64,000 bases of DNA from positions 2,294,001-2,358,000 of the forward strand of contig NC_089242.1 in assembly GCF_000512585.2 (NCBI RefSeq), in the 5' to 3' direction. The position numbers and the translations under genes were made by a program. Of the stretch, positions 58,814 to 64,000 are shown one piece after another; the stretch's first letter is position 1, and each line of letters opens with the position of its first letter. The notes under the pieces were generated by a model, which saw only the letters and a list, made by a program, of their open reading frames with translations, was not told the DNA's origin and did no database searches. This DNA is from Kwoniella bestiolae CBS 10118. Its lineage: Eukaryota; Basidiomycota; Tremellomycetes; Tremellales; Cryptococcaceae.

Positions 58814-61800
58814 ATGGTAGTCCTCAAAAGGAAGAGAGACTTTGGAGAACAGGGCGAGCAGAGTGCTCCAGTGATAACAAGACCCAAGGCAGGCACAAAG
58901 TCATTTGCTTCTGGCAAAGCTGTCAAAGATGCCTTGGACACAGCTTCACCTCAAGGTATGTGACGGCGGCCTCTCTGTTCTCTGTGTCTCTTGCTCACTC
59001 AACGTTCCTTCAGCGTTCGTCTCTTTCAGACAACAAATAGTCACTCCCCATTCCTCACTTCCCTTAGCTCTCAATCACCCCGCGGTAGTTATCATCCAGC
59101 ATTACCTCGATATCTCACCAACGTGCGAAGAGATCTTTCGAGCATGGCAAATTGGTGACCAGGTAAGTATGCAATACTTTATCCAGCTACATAAGGCTGA
59201 TCAATTTCCTTGCAGACTAAGACCGAAGTTCAGGCACAAGCTGCCGTTGAACTCCTAGCAGAAATCATCAATATCCTAACGCCTATACCGTTCTTCCGTT
59301 CCTCCGTGATAGGCATAGTGAACAAGCTAGTGTCGACCAATGAACCGTGCTCTGAATATGTGAGTCATATCCCAAGACTAGATGACTAGCTGGCGTAGCT
59401 GATGATCATCAACCCAGCTCAATCGACTATGCCAATCTGGAAGACGGGACGATGTTTACCATGGATATCTGCTCTCAGCTGCAGCTATTGCTGTCGATCC
59501 ACCCACTTCTACTTCTTTGGGATCGACATCATCCGGGAGACTGGGACTAAAAGTATGGGCAGTTCTGGTAGAGGGCGGAAGTGTGAGAGGATTGGGCAAA
59601 CAATTGGGTATGAGAAGGAGAAACAAGGAAGGTATGGTGGGGTATGGAGAGACCGATCCATTGGACAAGCCCGGTACGTCCACAGAGATTCTTATTTTTC
59701 GCTATGGCGGGACTAACATTCTTCTGACCCATTCCATAGACATTCGACATCTCATATTACGAACTGTACTTCCCCTTCTATCCTCTTCTACCTTTCAAGC
59801 TCACGCTCGATCCATTCTCCCTCCCTTGTACTCTGGCCTCGCTGCCGATCCACCGATCACAGTATACCGAGTCCTTACTGCTCTATGGAATGCCGTCTCT
59901 GGTCCATCAATCGGGTTGAACCGTCGGACGTCATTGGTTCTGTTCCATGAGAAGTCACTGGAACATCTATGGCAGCTGCTTTCGCGGCAAGACGTGGAAG
60001 CGAGTACCGGTAAAACAGTATCTGAAATTGCGGAAGCCTTTCTCGAAGAAATTACCACTGTCCCAGGGCAGGGTATCTGTTTCACAGATGAAGGATGGTA
60101 TTCTCGTCGAGTAGCCGATGTCAATCCAGGTACAACAGAGGGGAACAATGGTATATCAGCGATTGGTCCCGTCGGTGATGACAGAAATGACAACTGGAAG
60201 AAGGGTTTGCATAATCGGATACTCGGGAATGTAGTACGCAAAGTCGGCAATAAGGCTGTGGACGATGATGGTGTCGTAGGGAATTGGTTGGTCAAGGTTT
60301 TTGAGGCTTGTCCCGAACTTATAGCGGGGTAAGTGGAAACCTCAACTTCATCGGATGACCTATGCTGATGTTGGTCAAACAGATATTGGGCACATTCAGC
60401 TTTAGCTGTAGACCCTCGACTGAACGCTCGATGGGTAGCTACAATGGCCTACATCGGTCGAATCATTTCGCTTCCCCCACCATCCCTAAATACCTTCCGA
60501 CAAAATGTTCCAGCCGATTCCGACCCCTCGTCAGCTCCCTTCCGCTCTCAGCCTCCTGCAACTTCCGTCATCATCGAATCAATTCTTCCCGCACCTCTCA
60601 CCAAAACTCACATCATGAAAGGATTACAACATACCGACGGTCTCGTTCAGCACGTTACTGCTATCACTCTCGCTCGTGGACTTCAAAAGCTTTCAGACGT
60701 ACAACAACTCTTCCTGCAGATCGAGCAAGAGATCGAGGATGAACCGTCCACATCTCAAGAGAACGCATGGACCAAAGGTCGGAGAGAGCTGGAGTTAGAA
60801 GCTAGAAAGCGAATACCGGAACTGAGCGTAATCATCGCTTTCGCCCAGAAGGCAGCCACTATGGCTCCATCCGAAGCGGAAACGGAAGCAGAGATAGCAC
60901 TTGCCTCCAAGTCAGCCATGTTGACTGAGATTGCGCTTCGGATATTCGGATTGTGTAACAAGACTATGCCATCTATGGGATCTGAAATGAAATTTGACGT
61001 GGGAAGACTGCTGGTCTCAGCTTCGAGCGCTAGTGCGGAACGGAGAGCCAGGAGAGAAGCTAGAGAAGGAAGTGTCGTCAGTGATTCTGGGAGTGTGGCG
61101 AGTGTGGGTACGATGGGTACTGCTGGGATGGGAGGGGGCTTTGGTCAAGCGAGAGGTGATGTAGAAGGTTTCGAAGCTCTCAGTCAACTGCATGTGCTTC
61201 AACTCCTCGGTGAGGTTAGAGATTGGACATGGATGAATAAAGCTGGTAAGTAGCCCCCATCATTTGACCTGTGTAAGTACATGCGGCTAACGTCTTTCGC
61301 ATATAGCTGGATCCCAATATACGTACCTCTATCACATATTGCTTCTCAACCTCTCAACCAGACAGCCCGTTACTCAACTCAAAACCGTCGCTCTGCTAGA
61401 ACACCTTTTGCTCCCGACTCTCCTCTTTGACCACGATGCCTCTGAACTGTCAATATGGCTTGAAGGCCTGCCCCGCGCCTCAGACAAGATATCAGGTCCA
61501 ATGCTACTCGCACAACAAATTCACCTACTTTCATTTCTTGACGATTGTTTCCGAAGAGCTACCAAAACACCTTACCGATATATCGAAGACTCATTTGCCC
61601 TCGTACCAGATTACTTCGAATACTCTCGCCTTGCCGAGATGATCAGTCCTGTGCTCATGACCATTTTGGAACAACTGAATGCGAAGATCATGGGTCAGTT
61701 GATCAGTACGGAAGCTGCTGGGGTCGTTTTGGTGTATATCCGTCGGATCATTCTGGGCTTGGTAGGCAAACAGAAAAATCTGAGATTCCTATTTGCCATC

Positions 61801-64000
61801 ATCGACAAGCTCGATGAGATGTTGGACAAAGCGCAGGAATCAGGTCAAGCTAGAGTCGGATTGAAAGATGTTGTCCAGGGTATGAGAGATGACTTGGCGC
61901 TCGTACAAGGTGGCAAAGCTAGCAAGAAAGCGAAAGGTATGTGTTCGAAGCTGTTCTACCAGGTGAATTGCTCATACCGTATTACAGTGGACGACCCCGA
62001 AGCTCATCGACTGCGAGACGAAGAGGATTGGTCATCACGTTCGTTCGAGCAGACCTGTCTTACAACGGCACCTGATGACTGGGCAGAGACCGCGTACATT
62101 AATCGACTTGACTCGATCTTCGTTCAAACCGCGGATGATGCGACTACGAACCGAAGAGCAAATTTCCTTTTACAGCTGCTGCCTTCCAAGAAGGGTTTCC
62201 TTGCAACAACAGCATCCAAATCCTCGGCATTGCAATTACTGGACAGATGCCTTGCCTCGCTCTTCGTGCAACGTCATAAAGCTCAACTGAAGTCGAATGT
62301 ATTCGAGAACGATTATCTAAAGAAATTGTTCTTGAGTGATAAGGGCGACCAGGTCCGGTCCTGTAAGTTCGCAATATATCCGGGAGAATCACCCAGCTGA
62401 CTTCTTCGCATAGCTCTCATCGCTCTCGTGGCTCATCTCAGTCCCGCCATACCTGCCGACGCTAGTATTGGGGAAACATCCGTTCTGGAGCTACTCGATG
62501 CTCTAAAACATGACAAAAAGGGTGAGAAGACGGAGCAAGTAAGTGATCTCCATTTGAGCGACCGATATACCGCTGACTGCTCTGTCCCATAGATCCTTTT
62601 ACTTCTTCAGCCATGGATACGCTTCCTTCGCGAAGAGACAGCAATGAAAGCTCTCAAAGCCATTGTCAAGCGAGCCGACACTGTCATTCCATTCCTGAAC
62701 CCAAAGATTACCGTGACAATCGAATCGATCGTGATCACCACCAGAGATCCTGTATACTCCATCAATCACATCAAGGATCTGGTTCGGCTCAAGTCGATAT
62801 CCCCAGTCGTACAATTGATCCGAGATACGTTAATGGATCGAGAGAACAGGAAGTCATTGACTGATTTGTCGATAAAGAAGGGAACGATCCGCGAATTGCT
62901 TGCCACGAGGGAAGACGCAGCATTTGAATTGATCACTGTTCTGGCTCAAACAACCAAGGAGGCAGCCGAAACGATCCAACAAGTATTGGTGAAGGATGTG
63001 ACGCTGCTGGAGGATGAGCGGATACTTCCTTCTGTTGAGATCCTACTGGATTTGCCTTCCGATGTTTCCAAAACGAAGCTCGATGTTGTCCCTCTGGCTG
63101 TCAAAATACTAGTCTCATCTAATTCGTCTACACATCAATATTCGGCTAGTCGTCTTCTCACTCGGTTATCTCAGCAAAAAGATAGTAACGTCATGCAGGA
63201 GATCAGCAAGCTCAAACTAGCTGATTATGACCTACCTCTGGCTAGGTTGACGGAAAAGATGGCGGAGAAAGATGATGAGGTGGAGCCGTCGACCATCAAG
63301 CATCTGGTCGAGTTGGGGTTGCAGTATGCTGTCAGAGTTTGCTCCAAAGCAAGCGAGATAAGTCTGGAAGACCAAACAACTTTGATTAGCTTAGGTGAGT
63401 AAAACTTTTACCTCTTGAGCGCCCCATAATGCTAATTGTGACTGCAGACCACGCCATCACTACTGCAACGAGCACTCAAGTGGACGTGCAGCTGGCAGAA
63501 CCAGTAATAACAGCTATCATTCAGGATCGACTGCATGTTGAAGAGGCAGTCAAACTGGCTGTAACACTCGCTAGACGAGTTGAAATGAAGGTAAGTAATA
63601 GCAGACAGACGCTCATCTTCGAACACAACTAATAAATAATGGCATGTCAGGCATCTTTCATTCGTCAACAACTACAAGCTCTTCTCGCTAGCTCAGCTTA
63701 TAACCGTTGCATTGACTCGACGTGTCCCGCTTCCACCCGACTGAACTTTATCCGCCTTCTTCATTCCCTTTTCTCGGCATCGACATATGTATCATGTCAA
63801 CCTAACTTCATCGAACCTCTCGTCCCACTCTATCGAGGCTCTTTATCGGAATCTGATCGGTTGATATTGAATATGTTCCAGTTGTTCGAAGGATACAGGA
63901 AACTATCAATCTCTAGTATACTAAGGTACTGGTCGGCCAGTGGCATCATCGGATCGGGGAACAGGTCTTTCGACGCTCTTACCTCCCTGGATGCTCAGAA
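58814..64000 (+). CDS. URB1: URB1/Npa1 nucleolar pre-60S factor, 3' end outside window
   Basis: Scaffold of early 60S ribosomal precursor particles in the nucleolus. It starts at MVVLKRKRDFGEQGEQ with a short basic N-terminus; exon 1 ends at 58955 (phase 1). The next exon opens the URB1 N-terminal domain: AFVSFRQQIVTPHSSLPLAL, HPAVVIIQHYLDISPTCEEI, then VELLAEIINILTPIPFFRSS, RTVLPLLSSSTFQAHARSI and NRRTSLVLFHEKSLEHLWQL. Long alpha-solenoid sequence follows over about ten exons with short introns (for example near 61253, 61935, 62365, 62540, 63395 and 63595). The last visible exon (NFIRLLHSLFSASTYVS, EPLVPLYRGSLSESDRLI) belongs to the conserved C-terminal URB1 region, so the gene runs past the right edge. 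Confidence 0.9.

Noticed and set aside
59456..61202. Minus-strand frames opposite URB1
   Set aside because: Shadows of the URB1 coding exons, which carry clear family similarity on the plus strand.

Overview
The window is nuclear DNA from a basidiomycete yeast or filamentous relative, most likely of the order Tremellales (Cryptococcus/Kwoniella group). Nearly every gene is split by short introns of about 50-100 bases with GTGAGT/GTAAGT donors. Genes lie on both strands without operons, and two neighbouring genes belong to glycosyltransferase family 69, the CAP59 family known from cryptococcal capsule work. Gene models here were spliced by eye. For many of them the exon lengths sum to whole codons, which supports the junctions.

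Layout. 1-4169 (+): 3' part of an RRM+PUF RNA-binding protein. 4552-7190 (-): DHA1-type MFS transporter. 8305-10694 (-): importin alpha. 11109-14542 (+): CWF19-like spliceosome/lariat factor. 14954-25172 (-): six tandem members of a two-exon protein family that I do not recognise, one of them broken by a nonsense codon. A 481-bp element with 45-bp inverted ends sits in the same block. 26088-27138 (-): Prx5-type peroxiredoxin. 27547-28668 (+): ELP6. 28908-31819 (-): PAQR receptor-like membrane protein with a long N-terminal tail. 33792-36001 and 37669-39838 (+): two GT69 glycosyltransferases around a small membrane protein gene (36546-37279, -). 40226-40903 (+): small BRI3-like membrane protein. 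43142-46611 (+): GAC1-like regulatory subunit of protein phosphatase 1 with a CBM21 domain. 47724-48677 (+): a seventh, dispersed member of the unknown family. 49291-51133 (+): conserved-looking protein of unknown function. 51491-57974 (-): arrestin-domain protein of about 2,100 residues. 58814 to the right edge (+): URB1/Npa1 ribosome-biogenesis factor, truncated by the window.

Most genes are housekeeping: RNA binding and splicing, nuclear import, tRNA modification, ribosome assembly, redox defence and glycogen control. The accessory and most novel part is the 14.9-25.2 kb block. Its paralogs are strongly diverged but share an N-terminal block, one phase-0 intron at the same place and a C-terminal block. 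The two GT69 genes and the BRI3-like gene all carry a PPxY motif before their membrane segments, which hints at shared ubiquitin-ligase-dependent sorting. I found no convincing rRNA, tRNA, CRISPR or autonomous transposon gene.
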